DNA of 7,905 nt from Victivallales bacterium (GTDB lineage: Bacteria > Verrucomicrobiota > Lentisphaeria > Victivallales > JAADHT01). Below, piece by piece: positions 1-6,469 of this stretch (position 1 is the stretch's first letter; every line of letters begins with the position of its first letter). A model generated the notes under the pieces. It worked only from the letters and a program-made list of their open reading frames with translations. It did not search any database and had not been told where the DNA came from. The position numbers and the translations under genes were made by a program. The DNA is taken from positions 1-7,905 of the forward strand of contig JAFGFR010000119.1 of assembly GCA_016930955.1 (NCBI GenBank), read 5' to 3'.

Positions 1-1
1 C

Positions 2-2263
2 ATCTTTTTGGGTGTCATATTGTTCTACGGCAGGCTGATTTGTGGACACATGCCATCCACCGGCGACGCGCTGACCTACCAACTCCCCGAAAAAGTCTTC
101 ACCAGATGGTGCCTTCTTGACGGCACTGTCCCCGCTATGAATCCCTACATACTTTCCGGCAGCCCCCACCTCTCCAATATCGCCACCGGCACTCTATACC
201 CCCTGAACCTCTTTTTGCTCGCCGGGAACGAGGTCTTCGGACACAACCTGTTCCTATTCGTGCATGTCGCACTGGCAGGATGCGCCATGTTCATCCTCGT
301 CAGACGCGTTTTCGGCTTCAGCCACGCAATTTCCTCCATTTGCGCAGTGTCGTACTGCCTGGGAGGCTGTGTATGGGGCACAGTCGATAAGGGATTTCTT
401 GTCTCTGCGTGGCTGATCCCAACCTTTTTCGCCTGTTTTTGCTGTTTTATTCGCTGCCGCAAGGTGGCCAGCCTCATCGGGGCAGTGATTTCGCTTTCAC
501 TGCTCTTTTACTCGGGGAATCTCCTCGAGACATGCTCCGTGATTGTGATTGCCCTATCCGGGGTGGTGCTTTATCATCTGGCAGGCAAGGAAAAGAGAGA
601 GTATAAAAAGAGAGTTCTTGCCGCTATGACAGGCATGGGGCTCTTGCTGTTGATCGTGGCAAACGCAGCCCTGCTTTCATCCCCGCAACTTGTGCCCACC
701 TATCTGGCTTCACGGATTTCCTGCCGCTCCGGTGTGGTGGGGCTGGAGACCGCCAGACACTGGTCTTTCCCGGCACCAAGGCTCATCGAGTATGTCCTCC
801 CCTTCGCATTCGGCAACCGAAACGACAACGGATTGTATTACGGGAAAATGTATCAGCGAGATTCGCAGGGAGCCGGCGATTCACCCTGGTTCGACTCGGT
901 CTTCATAGGACTCCCCATGCTGCTCGCAGCACTGCTCCCGCTGGCTGTCTGCATGCGTGGCTCGGCCAAGAACCTAAACGGCTGTAAAAATTCCAATATT
1001 CCGGAGGGACAGAGGGACAAGATGCTTTTCCTGTATGCAGGAATAGTTTTTTTCCTTTTGCTGTCAATGGGCAGGTCGTTCCCTTTGTACAGCCTCCTCT
1101 ACAGATTTCTGCCCGGTTTCAGCTTCTTCCGGCATCCCGAGAAGTTCCTGACATGGGTGAACATCCTTCTGATAATCGCCGGAGCACACGGATTAAACAT
1201 GATCGAGTCCGATGATCGCGAATTCCGCAGAACATACGCCAGGACTGCCCGATGCCTGATCGCGACACTGTGCATCGCACTTCTCGGGATCGGATTCGTT
1301 CTCCTCGTGTCCCCGGGGGATTTCAGTGATTTCTTCTCCAGTCTGGGATCAGACTGGAGCGCCGATAGGGTATTCATGTGGCAGGCCGGGACAATCGTGT
1401 CGAGCATATCCTTTCTCGTGATCATTGTCGCCGTGGTCAAAGGATTCGAGAACTCCCCAAAAAAAATAATCGCATGTTTGGCAGCTGTCTCACTGGTCCA
1501 GCTGATATCATGGTCCTACCTGATACAATGGACCGTGCCCGTGTCAAGCTTCGTCAATGCCATCTCATGGGAGGACGAACTACCAGAATTCGACCGAAGC
1601 CAATGGCGAATTTTCGCCGCCCGCAATTTCCACTACCAGTCGGCAGGGAAGAAAATGGCTTCGTTCACTTCTCTGCATGACAATTCCCCGGTGCTCAGAA
1701 AAATCAGGGCGCCAAACGGCTTCTCAGCACTCATGCAGCAGAGCTATTATCACTTCTTCAACTTCACCAACGAAGACCCGATGGAACTTCTCAACAAAAC
1801 ATCCGTCAGATATATCGGCGGCCCGCCGCCGGCACGCATGCAAATACCTAAAGGATGCAAACTCCTGGTCAACAAACCGGAATTCACAATCCTGGAAAAT
1901 ATGTCCGCCAAACCCAGGATCTCCATCATCCCGGACACGGCAACAAACGAAAATTGCGAAGTCCGAATCATCAACGATTCACCAGGACTTGTCAAAATCG
2001 AGGTTGTCGGCGGAGGCACTCTGATCCTGAGGGACTGGCTTTCGCCGGGATGGCAATGCTTCGACAACCACAACAACCAACTCGTTCTGACTCACGCCGA
2101 CGGTGGATTCATAAGCACAAAAATCCCCTGCAGCAACACCCCACGCATCGTCACATTCAAATTCCAGACACCGGGCTTCAACACCGGCATCATCCTAGCC
2201 TCGGCAGGAGCGGCAATCCTGGCTTTAATTTCATTTAGGAGCCAGTTTCAAAACTCGGCATGA
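2..2263 (+). CDS. YfhO-like multi-pass membrane protein, 5' partial
   Basis: A large polytopic inner-membrane protein resembling the YfhO / GT-C glycosyltransferase-like family, whose members act in modifying cell-surface polymers with lipid-linked sugars; the substrate cannot be read from sequence. The frame is open to the window's left edge. The first in-window start would be a TTG at 8, but the preceding codons read on as hydrophobic residues and the usual first membrane helix is missing, so the true start is upstream. Family-like signs are a GDALTYQLPEK segment near the N-terminus followed by MNPYILSGSPHLSN, many hydrophobic helices, RHPEKFLTW before a helix in the middle, and a soluble C-terminal domain with LILRDWLSPGWQCF before one last helix. 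The final eight codons and the stop lie inside a repeat element starting at 2239, so the natural C-terminus may have been replaced. It converges on thiH. Family call is fairly sure; function is inferred. Confidence 0.75.
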   Translation: MFLGVILFYGRLICGHMPSTGDALTYQLPEKVFTRWCLLDGTVPAMNPYILSGSPHLSNIATGTLYPLNLFLLAGNEVFGHNLFLFVHVALAGCAMFILVRRVFGFSHAISSICAVSYCLGGCVWGTVDKGFLVSAWLIPTFFACFCCFIRCRKVASLIGAVISLSLLFYSGNLLETCSVIVIALSGVVLYHLAGKEKREYKKRVLAAMTGMGLLLLIVANAALLSSPQLVPTYLASRISCRSGVVGLETARHWSFPAPRLIEYVLPFAFGNRNDNGLYYGKMYQRDSQGAGDSPWFDSVFIGLPMLLAALLPLAVCMRGSAKNLNGCKNSNIPEGQRDKMLFLYAGIVFFLLLSMGRSFPLYSLLYRFLPGFSFFRHPEKFLTWVNILLIIAGAHGLNMIESDDREFRRTYARTARCLIATLCIALLGIGFVLLVSPGDFSDFFSSLGSDWSADRVFMWQAGTIVSSISFLVIIVAVVKGFENSPKKIIACLAAVSLVQLISWSYLIQWTVPVSSFVNAISWEDELPEFDRSQWRIFAARNFHYQSAGKKMASFTSLHDNSPVLRKIRAPNGFSALMQQSYYHFFNFTNEDPMELLNKTSVRYIGGPPPARMQIPKGCKLLVNKPEFTILENMSAKPRISIIPDTATNENCEVRIINDSPGLVKIEVVGGGTLILRDWLSPGWQCFDNHNNQLVLTHADGGFISTKIPCSNTPRIVTFKFQTPGFNTGIILASAGAAILALISFRSQFQNSA

Positions 2264-2290
2264 GCCACGTTGTGAGCGTAGGTGCGGCAG
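2239..2290 (+). repeat. 3'-end repeat element, copy A
   Basis: This copy matches the copy at 7825 at 44 of its first 52 positions and the copy at 5884 at 43 of 52, then diverges. It starts with GAGCCAGTTTCAAAACTC and holds the inner stem ACGT (2267-2270) / GCGT (2276-2279) around a TGTGA loop, flanked by CC (2265-2266) and GG (2281-2282) with a bulged A. It overlaps the last 25 bases of the YfhO-like gene and provides its TGA. It faces a minus-strand half-copy ending at 2402, and together they form a larger inverted repeat. Confidence 0.85.
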
Positions 2291-2359
2291 GGTAGATCTT
2301 CAGTCGGGGTCGGGGCTGAGACACTCGGAGACTGTCCAGCACTGGCCTCGGACGACGCA

Positions 2360-2402
2360 AAGGCGCAAGCCGTGCGGCCACGGGGAGTTTTGCGCTCAAC
2401 TC
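2360..2402 (-). repeat. 3'-end repeat element, diverged copy E behind thiH
   Basis: Read on the minus strand it begins GAGTTGAGCG and continues CAAAACTCCCCGTG, 13 of 14 identical to CAAAACTCCGCGTG of the main copies. It begins six bases after the thiH stop codon, in thiH sense. It carries its own hairpin, CCGTG (2370-2374) and CACGG (2379-2383) around a four-base loop. The stretch after the core closely resembles the copy behind lspA (CCCC, then GGCCGC, then CGGC and TGCGC in both), suggesting a second subfamily. The perfect 8-base inverted match CAAAACTC (2249-2256) / GAGTTTTG (2385-2392), with GAG (2239-2241) / CTC (2400-2402) outside it, joins copies A and E into one structure of about 164 bases between the two convergent genes. 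The gap 2264-2408 holds nothing else visible. Confidence 0.65.
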
Positions 2403-2408
2403 TGGGAT

Positions 2409-3512
2409 TTATGCTCTGGCCAGGATGCTGTCCCAGTCCTTGTAGACGGGGTCCAGGCCGAGGGTCTTGAGTGCGGTGTCGATCTCGGCGACGCTTCTGG
2501 TGTCGTGCAATGAGAACTGTCCGATGTCCTTTGTCGGGCAGCTTGCGTAGCCCCCTGGGACGACTTTCGAGCCTGCGCTGATGACCGTCGCTGCGGTCGA
2601 GGCGATCTTGTCGCGGAACTCGGCGCTCTCCCGGGTCGAGATGGATATCTCGCATTCGGGGAAGACGATCCTGAATGCCAGCACCATCTGCTCGAGATCG
2701 GCCTCGGATACCGGGCAGGGCTCGGAGAAGCCGCAGGCGGCATCGGTGATCCTGGGGAAGGAGAACTGAATCTTGCTGGTCCAGAAGCGTCTTCTGAGTT
2801 TCTCTGCGTGGGCGGCGAGCGACAGGCTGTCCAGGCGCCAGTCGTGGAGACCGAGGAGCACGCCCAGCCCGAGCGTCCTGAACCCTGCACTGGCGGCGGC
2901 ATCCATGAAACTCAGACGCGCGTCGTAGTCCCCTTTCGAGCCCGCGGGGTGCATCCTGGCGTATGTCTCGCGGTCGTAGGTCTCCTGGTAGAGCGTGAGT
3001 CCGTCGAGCCCGGCGGCGAAAAGATCCTTGTATACGTCGGGGCTAAGCGGGTAGATCTCCGCCGCGACATAGGAGAAGATCCGTTTCAGTCCCGCGACCG
3101 CGGACTTCAGGAACTCCGGGGTGAGATATTCAGGGTCCTCCCCGCTGACTATCAATATCGAGTCTATCCCGCTGGCCCTTATTGCCGCACCCTCCTCCAG
3201 AAGCTCGTCGGGCGAAAGCCGCCTGCGCCCTCCCGGGGAATTTGCGTTGAAGCCACAGTACAGACAATGGTTCGAGCAGTAGTTCGAGATATACAGCGGG
3301 GTGTAGAGCTTGACCGTCCTGCCGAAGTGCATGAGCTTGTTCCTGCGGGCAAGCTGTTTCATGTAGCCGACGAAATGTACTGCTGCGGGCGACAGCAGCG
3401 CCGGCAGGTCGGACAAACAATGCCGACCCTTCCCGAGGACCTCCGAAACTTCAGAAGGGCCAAAGCCCCTCAAGACCCTCGATGTCACTTCTTTCCGCGT
3501 TACTTCAGGCAT
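2409..3512 (-). CDS. thiH: 2-iminoacetate synthase ThiH (radical SAM tyrosine lyase)
   Basis: ThiH cleaves L-tyrosine by radical SAM chemistry to dehydroglycine (2-iminoacetate) and p-cresol; ThiG uses the former to build the thiamine thiazole ring in the cytoplasm. At 367 residues it has the usual ThiH length. Residues 79-86 hold the CxxxCxxC cluster motif (C79, C83, C86) within YISNYCSNHCLYCGFN. Further ThiH-like stretches are LYQETYDRETYARMHP, GLGVLLGLHDWR, STRESAEFRD, VPGGYA and the terminal KDWD. It lacks the C-terminal cysteine-containing extension of the related HydG, which argues for ThiH. The ATG at 3512 is chosen because AGGAG sits five bases upstream; an in-frame ATG at 3638 would add 42 unlikely residues. 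No thiS, thiF or thiG is in the window, so the gene stands alone here, flanked by a promoter candidate at 3592-3620 and a repeat element after its stop. Confidence 0.93.
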   Translation of the reverse strand: MPEVTRKEVTSRVLRGFGPSEVSEVLGKGRHCLSDLPALLSPAAVHFVGYMKQLARRNKLMHFGRTVKLYTPLYISNYCSNHCLYCGFNANSPGGRRRLSPDELLEEGAAIRASGIDSILIVSGEDPEYLTPEFLKSAVAGLKRIFSYVAAEIYPLSPDVYKDLFAAGLDGLTLYQETYDRETYARMHPAGSKGDYDARLSFMDAAASAGFRTLGLGVLLGLHDWRLDSLSLAAHAEKLRRRFWTSKIQFSFPRITDAACGFSEPCPVSEADLEQMVLAFRIVFPECEISISTRESAEFRDKIASTAATVISAGSKVVPGGYASCPTKDIGQFSLHDTRSVAEIDTALKTLGLDPVYKDWDSILARA

Positions 3513-3517
3513 GTGTG

Positions 3518-3522
3518 CTCCT
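3518..3522 (-). promoter_or_regulatory. thiH ribosome binding site
   Basis: AGGAG on the minus strand lies five bases before the ATG at 3512. It decides this start over the longer in-frame alternative at 3638. Confidence 0.75.
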
Positions 3523-3591
3523 AAGTCTCTCTTTCGCATACCAATATTGCCTTCCCCAGTTGATCCATCCTTGTAAATCCTATCCCAGTGT

Positions 3592-3620
3592 ACTGTAGGA
3601 TCATTGCTGTCCTTATTCAA
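3592..3620 (-). promoter_or_regulatory. candidate thiH promoter
   Basis: On the minus strand TTGAAT (3615-3620) and TACAGT (3592-3597) are 17 bases apart, each matching four of six consensus positions of a sigma70-type promoter. Transcription would start near 3585, giving a leader of about 70 bases. I looked for the CUGAGA-type core of a TPP riboswitch between here and the start and did not see it. Confidence 0.35.
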
Positions 3621-3724
3621 GGAGAGTAGCAGTGGCACTCCGGAGCAATATCAAACGAAAGCGGTGCCGGCCTTCACCCTTCCAGCGTCGCTCTTGGAGC
3701 TATGCCGGACACAGTCGGGCTACG

Positions 3725-3772
3725 CTTTGGCATGCAGGAACACCGCAGTCCAAAGATTTGTTGTCACAAATC
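3725..3772. repeat. two adjacent inverted repeats in the thiH-lspA gap
   Basis: CTTTGGCATGC (3725-3735) faces GCAGTCCAAAG (3745-3755), 9 of 11 pairing across a nine-base loop. Directly joined to it, GATTTGT (3755-3761) and ACAAATC (3766-3772) form a perfect seven-base stem with a TGTC loop. It is part of the 400-base gene-free stretch 3513-3912, which shows no convincing reading frame. It looks like dispersed-repeat or degraded palindromic DNA, but no second copy is in this window. Confidence 0.55.
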
Positions 3773-3799
3773 GTGGGGAGTGAGGACAGGGGAGGGCAG

Positions 3800-3850
3800 A
3801 GGTAAAGGAACATCGCCATCTGCGTCTGGAAGCCGCAAGCGACTTTACCT
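3800..3850. repeat. inverted repeat downstream of lspA
   Basis: AGGTAAAG (3800-3807) and CTTTACCT (3843-3850) are perfect reverse complements about 35 bases apart. TCGC (3813-3816) and GCGA just inside the right arm (3839-3842) extend the stem past a five-base bulge. It lies about 60 bases past the lspA stop and could be part of the 3' end of that transcript, but there is no T-tract as expected for an intrinsic terminator. Confidence 0.5.
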
Positions 3851-3909
3851 TGAACGGGCAGGCCCGGTTCGCGCAGCCGCGCGGCCTGGGGTAGTTTTGA
3901 AATTCGCTG
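3849..3909 (-). repeat. 3'-end repeat element, copy D behind lspA
   Basis: On the minus strand it begins CAGCGAATTTCAAAACT, 14 of 17 matching the start of the main copies (GAGCCAGTTTCAAAACT), and follows the lspA stop by three bases in the sense direction. The next part differs from copies A-C but resembles the copy behind thiH. It forms a strong hairpin: CAGGCC (3859-3864) pairs with GGCCTG (3883-3888), with GCGC (3871-3874) and GCGC (3879-3882) inside. No clear opposite-strand partner end was found upstream. Confidence 0.65.
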
Positions 3910-3912
3910 ATT

Positions 3913-4419
3913 TTATGGATTTTCACGCTTCTTTTCTGGGCGGCACCAGGAGGAAAGAATGAATATACCCACACCTACGCAGATGGCGGTGTCGGCGACA
4001 TTGAACGCGGGCCAGTGCCATGAGCCCAGATAGAAGTCCAGAAAATCCAGCACTGCGCCGCCGCGCCATATCCGGTCGGCAGTGTTGCCTATGACCCCGC
4101 CGACTACCAGCGCCGCTGCGTAGAACCTTTCTCGCCAACCTTCTGTCAGGTTCCGGAAAAACAGCACCGCACCGACAAGGAAGGCGGCTGATATCACCGT
4201 GAGAAGCCAACGTTGCCCCGACATGATCCCCCATGCGGCACCAGTGTTGCGGACAATGACGAGATTGAAGAAGCCAGGGATGAGTTCCACGGGTTTCAGA
4301 AGGAAGTTCTCTACGGCGGCCTTGCATATCTGGTCGAGCAATGCTACTGCCAGAGAGAGCGAAAGGCTCTGAAGGAGGATCTTCCTTTCTTCAGGAGAAC
4401 CGGGGACAATCTTGTTCAT
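3913..4419 (-). CDS. lspA: Lipoprotein signal peptidase (signal peptidase II)
   Basis: LspA cleaves the signal peptide from diacylglyceryl-modified prolipoproteins at the inner membrane, the step after Lgt. The product from the ATG at 4419 is 168 residues, typical for the family, with four hydrophobic segments. The conserved signatures are complete: LLDQ near residue 29, RNTGAAW at 57-63, GGVIGNTADR at 107-116 and AFNVADT at 138-144, so the two catalytic aspartates are D115 and D143. An upstream in-frame GTG at 4449 would give 178 residues; I prefer the ATG because GGAA lies nine bases before it and nothing like a ribosome site precedes the GTG. It follows the DksA-like gene by 75 bases (45 from the GTG) with no terminator between, so the two are probably cotranscribed. 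A repeat element begins three bases after its stop. Confidence 0.95.
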   Translation of the reverse strand: MNKIVPGSPEERKILLQSLSLSLAVALLDQICKAAVENFLLKPVELIPGFFNLVIVRNTGAAWGIMSGQRWLLTVISAAFLVGAVLFFRNLTEGWRERFYAAALVVGGVIGNTADRIWRGGAVLDFLDFYLGSWHWPAFNVADTAICVGVGIFILSSWCRPEKKRENP

Positions 4420-4494
4420 GACCAGGAGTTCCGGATGGATGCCGGGCACGTCCGGCTGGTTTTGGCGTCCAGGCTGCAGGCCGCGTCCGACTGC

Positions 4495-4932
4495 TCAGTC
4501 GAGGTCAGGACGAAGCCCTCCGTGCTTCTCGCGGATCGCCTTGCAATTCACGCAGAACATGGCATAGGGCTTGGCCTCCAGACGTTTGGGGCCAATGTCG
4601 GCGGAACAGTCCATGCACTTGCCGTATTCGCCGCTGGCCAGCCTGTCCAGAGCCTCGTCTATCATCTCCAGCACATCACCCTCGCTGGTGAGCATAGAAA
4701 GCTCCATGTCATGCAGGAAATTATCGCTGCCCAGGTCGGCCATGTGGGTTGACATGCCATTTTTCTCCCCGGCGTTGTCGTTGGTGTTGAGTGCCTCGTC
4801 CGAATGGAACTTGAGCTGTTGAATAACCTGTTCCCTCAGGCGTATCAGAGCCTCGTAATATTTTTTCTTCTCGCCCCTGTACTGCGGTGTCGTTTTTTTG
4901 CTGGCATTATCTTTATCACTTTTTTGACTCAT
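4495..4932 (-). CDS. DksA/TraR-family C4 zinc-finger protein
   Basis: A 145-residue cytoplasmic protein of the TraR/DksA family, whose members bind in the RNA polymerase secondary channel and tune transcription, often with ppGpp. It has a lysine-rich N-terminal tail (1-24), a predicted alpha-helical coiled coil (about 25-100) and a C4 zinc finger with C106, C109, C127 and C130 (CxxC-x17-CxxC), followed by a short helix. The coiled-coil tip region has MADLGSDNF instead of a clear DxxDxA motif as in E. coli DksA, so its effect on polymerase may differ; for that reason no symbol is given. The ATG at 4932 is preceded by GAGGG about ten bases upstream. It is the first gene of an operon with lspA, behind a good promoter candidate. 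The same neighbour pair is known in Chlamydia. Confidence 0.88.
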   Translation of the reverse strand: MSQKSDKDNASKKTTPQYRGEKKKYYEALIRLREQVIQQLKFHSDEALNTNDNAGEKNGMSTHMADLGSDNFLHDMELSMLTSEGDVLEMIDEALDRLASGEYGKCMDCSADIGPKRLEAKPYAMFCVNCKAIREKHGGLRPDLD

Positions 4933-4987
4933 TTTTTGCAGACCCTCAAACTAAATTTATATATTCAAAAATCTCGGACAGGCCGCA

Positions 4988-5015
4988 AAGTTAACCTCTT
5001 TTTGCAATTAGTCAA
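4988..5015 (-). promoter_or_regulatory. promoter of the dksA-like/lspA operon
   Basis: On the minus strand TTGACT (5010-5015) and TAACTT (4988-4993) are 16 bases apart, within an AT-rich divergent gap (4933-5113) otherwise empty of genes. The start point would be near 4980, leaving a leader of roughly 48 bases before the ATG at 4932. The -35 box matches consensus at five of six positions. Confidence 0.5.
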
Positions 5016-5113
5016 GTGGAAAGGCGCTTAAAAATGCAACATTTGAAAAAGCATGACGGCATGTTAATTTCCCACTGCGGCATCCGGGAGACAGGATAAG
5101 CGACGGTTTAGAT

Positions 5114-5869
5114 ATGGAATTCTGTAATAATATGGCATCCTTTCAAGAAAAGTCACACGGGAAGCTGAGCATAGTGGCAACGCCCATAGGGAATCTTGGG
5201 GACATAACTTTGCGCGCCCTGGACACGATCAGGGATGCGGATGTGGTTGTTGCCGAAGACACCCGCCGGACACGTGGCCTGATGAGCCATTACGGCATAA
5301 GCAAGAAAGTCATGAGCTGCCATGCCTTCAACGAACGCAGGGCGGTGGCGGGGATACTTTCGCTCGTTCTCGATAAGGGTCTGAAGGTCGCCGTGATTTC
5401 GGATGCAGGCACGCCGGTCATCTCCGACCCTGGCTTCCTCATGATACGCGAAGCGAGGAACATGGGCATTGAGCCGGAGTTTTTGCCGGGGGTTTCCGCT
5501 TTGACCTTCGCGGCTGCGGCATCGGGGCTTCCGATGGACAAGTTCTCTTTCTTCGGGTTCCTTCCTGTCAAGAAGGGGCGCAGGGAAGCTCTCCTTCGCG
5601 TTATCAAGGCTGAAGGAAGGACTGCCTTCCTCTTCGAGTCGCCATTCAGGGTATGCAGGCTTCTTGAAGAGGTTCTTGAGGTGATGGGGTCTCGTGCGCA
5701 GGTAGCTTTGGTGAGGGAGGCGACCAAGATGCATGAGGAGGTTGTCCGTGGCACTGCCGGCGATGTCCTGGAGAAAATTTCAGGTTCGAAATGCAGGGGA
5801 GAGTTTGTGGTGGGCATCTTCCCGGAAGCCGGGGAATCGCTCGATGGGGATCGGGGAACAAACACATGA
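5114..5869 (+). CDS. rsmI: 16S rRNA (cytidine1402-2'-O)-methyltransferase
   Basis: RsmI uses SAM to 2'-O-methylate C1402 of 16S rRNA in the ribosomal P site. The protein is 251 residues, slightly shorter than E. coli RsmI (286). It shows the tetrapyrrole-methylase fold signatures in order: ATPIGNLGD at 22-30, AEDTRRT at 47-53, SDAGTP at 96-101 with ISDPGF following, LPGVSAL at 124-130, FFGFLPVKKG in the middle, an AFLFESPFR segment, and GEFVVGIFPE near the end. The ATG at 5114 lacks a strong ribosome site; an ATG at 5132 is an alternative and neither changes the domain. Its TGA overlaps the ATG of the next gene (ATGA, 5866-5869), so it leads a three-gene operon. A repeat element begins 14 bases after its stop, inside that next gene. 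Confidence 0.95.
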   Translation: MEFCNNMASFQEKSHGKLSIVATPIGNLGDITLRALDTIRDADVVVAEDTRRTRGLMSHYGISKKVMSCHAFNERRAVAGILSLVLDKGLKVAVISDAGTPVISDPGFLMIREARNMGIEPEFLPGVSALTFAAAASGLPMDKFSFFGFLPVKKGRREALLRVIKAEGRTAFLFESPFRVCRLLEEVLEVMGSRAQVALVREATKMHEEVVRGTAGDVLEKISGSKCRGEFVVGIFPEAGESLDGDRGTNT

Positions 5870-6450
5870 GTGCCGAATATCTTGAGCCGATTTCAAAACT
5901 CCGCGTGAACCGCGTCGGGAGCGCAGGTGCGGCAGACGGTGCGCCCAAGGGTGGTTTTGGAATTGGCTCCCTTTCCTTTTCTTCAAGGCTCATCCCTGCC
6001 ATCGCGGCGGTGTCTGTGTTGATAAACATTATTATGCTCTTCCGCCCTGAATCGGTTCTGCCGCTTATCAAAGAGGTGGCTCTCGACAACGATCTCTCAC
6101 GTGTGTACTTTGTGGTCGGGCTGGATAATCTTCTAGACACTTTGCCGGCCGAGGGCAATGTGCTGCTGCGCTTCGAAGGTTTTGGTCAGCTTGAGAGGGA
6201 GAGCCAGGAGGACATCCCGCTTCTGATGTATTTCCGCGCGGCCTACAAGCTATATCCTAGAAGGGTATATGTGGTTTCCCCCGAAGTGGTGGTGAACACG
6301 GGCGAGGACATAAGCGCCAATCCCTTCTCCCCATCCGCGGAATGGCTGGAGGGTAACTCGGTGAGTATCGTGATTTCCCTTGCCATGGCTTCTGATGGCA
6401 GTGTTTACAGCCGGGTACAGAGCATCGGTAGCGTCGGGAAGGAGCGATAG
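5866..6450 (+). CDS. unknown one-TM protein with repeat-derived N-terminus
   Basis: A 194-residue protein that I cannot assign to a named family. It has a short N-terminal tail, one membrane helix at about residues 42-59 (LIPAIAAVSVLINIIMLF), and a C-terminal domain of about 130 residues. That domain includes FRAAYKLYPRRVYVVSPE, a stretch resembling those in proteins found next to membrane glycosyltransferases. The ATG at 5866 overlaps the rsmI stop and has GGGGA eight bases upstream, so translational coupling is likely. Residues 7-35 are encoded by a full repeat element (5884-5969) that is open in this frame; they are basic, glycine- and alanine-rich and presumably cytoplasmic. A start after the element would cut into the membrane helix, so the repeat appears to be truly translated. 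The next gene starts 19 bases downstream; the pair probably works together, as an accessory to glycan assembly, which is inference. Confidence 0.75.
   Translation: MSAEYLEPISKLRVNRVGSAGAADGAPKGGFGIGSLSFSSRLIPAIAAVSVLINIIMLFRPESVLPLIKEVALDNDLSRVYFVVGLDNLLDTLPAEGNVLLRFEGFGQLERESQEDIPLLMYFRAAYKLYPRRVYVVSPEVVVNTGEDISANPFSPSAEWLEGNSVSIVISLAMASDGSVYSRVQSIGSVGKER
5884..5969 (+). repeat. 3'-end repeat element, copy B (complete, in-frame)
   Basis: This is the most complete copy. Its ends GAGCCGATTTCAAAACT (5884-5900) and GGTTTTGGAATTGGCTC (5953-5969) pair over all 17 positions, 14 Watson-Crick and 3 G-U in the sense RNA. Inside, CCGC (5901-5904) pairs with GCGG (5929-5932), CC with GG, and GCGT (5912-5915) with GCGC (5921-5924) around a CGGGA loop. 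It matches the copy at 7825 at 55 of the first 60 positions. No direct target-site duplication is evident at its edges. Confidence 0.88.
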
Positions 6451-6469
6451 GACTTTGAGAGCCGAGCTA

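Noticed and set aside
2808..3524. Long plus-strand open frame opposite thiH (238 codons)
   Set aside because: It is the shadow of a well-supported minus-strand gene and shows no protein-like motifs.
3513..3638. 42-residue N-terminal extension of ThiH from an ATG at 3638
   Set aside because: AGGAG directly precedes the ATG at 3512, the shorter product has the family's usual length, and the extension would cover the promoter candidate.
3634..3662. GGAGCAATATCAAACG as a partner end for copy D
   Set aside because: Only a loose match to the element start, and the spacing does not agree with the composite at 2239-2402.
3702..3962. 86-codon plus frame and 84-codon minus frame in the thiH-lspA gap
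   Set aside because: Both run through inverted repeats and the lspA end, with no recognisable motifs or ribosome sites.
4450..4494. Possible sixth repeat copy between the DksA-like gene and lspA (minus strand GCCAAAACCAGCCGG)
   Set aside because: Similarity is limited to the CAAAAC core with a few neighbouring bases; not enough to call.
5043..5069. TTGAAA ... TTAATT as an rsmI promoter
   Set aside because: The spacer is 15 bases and the -10 box is poor; the rsmI promoter is probably somewhere in 4980-5100 but cannot be fixed.
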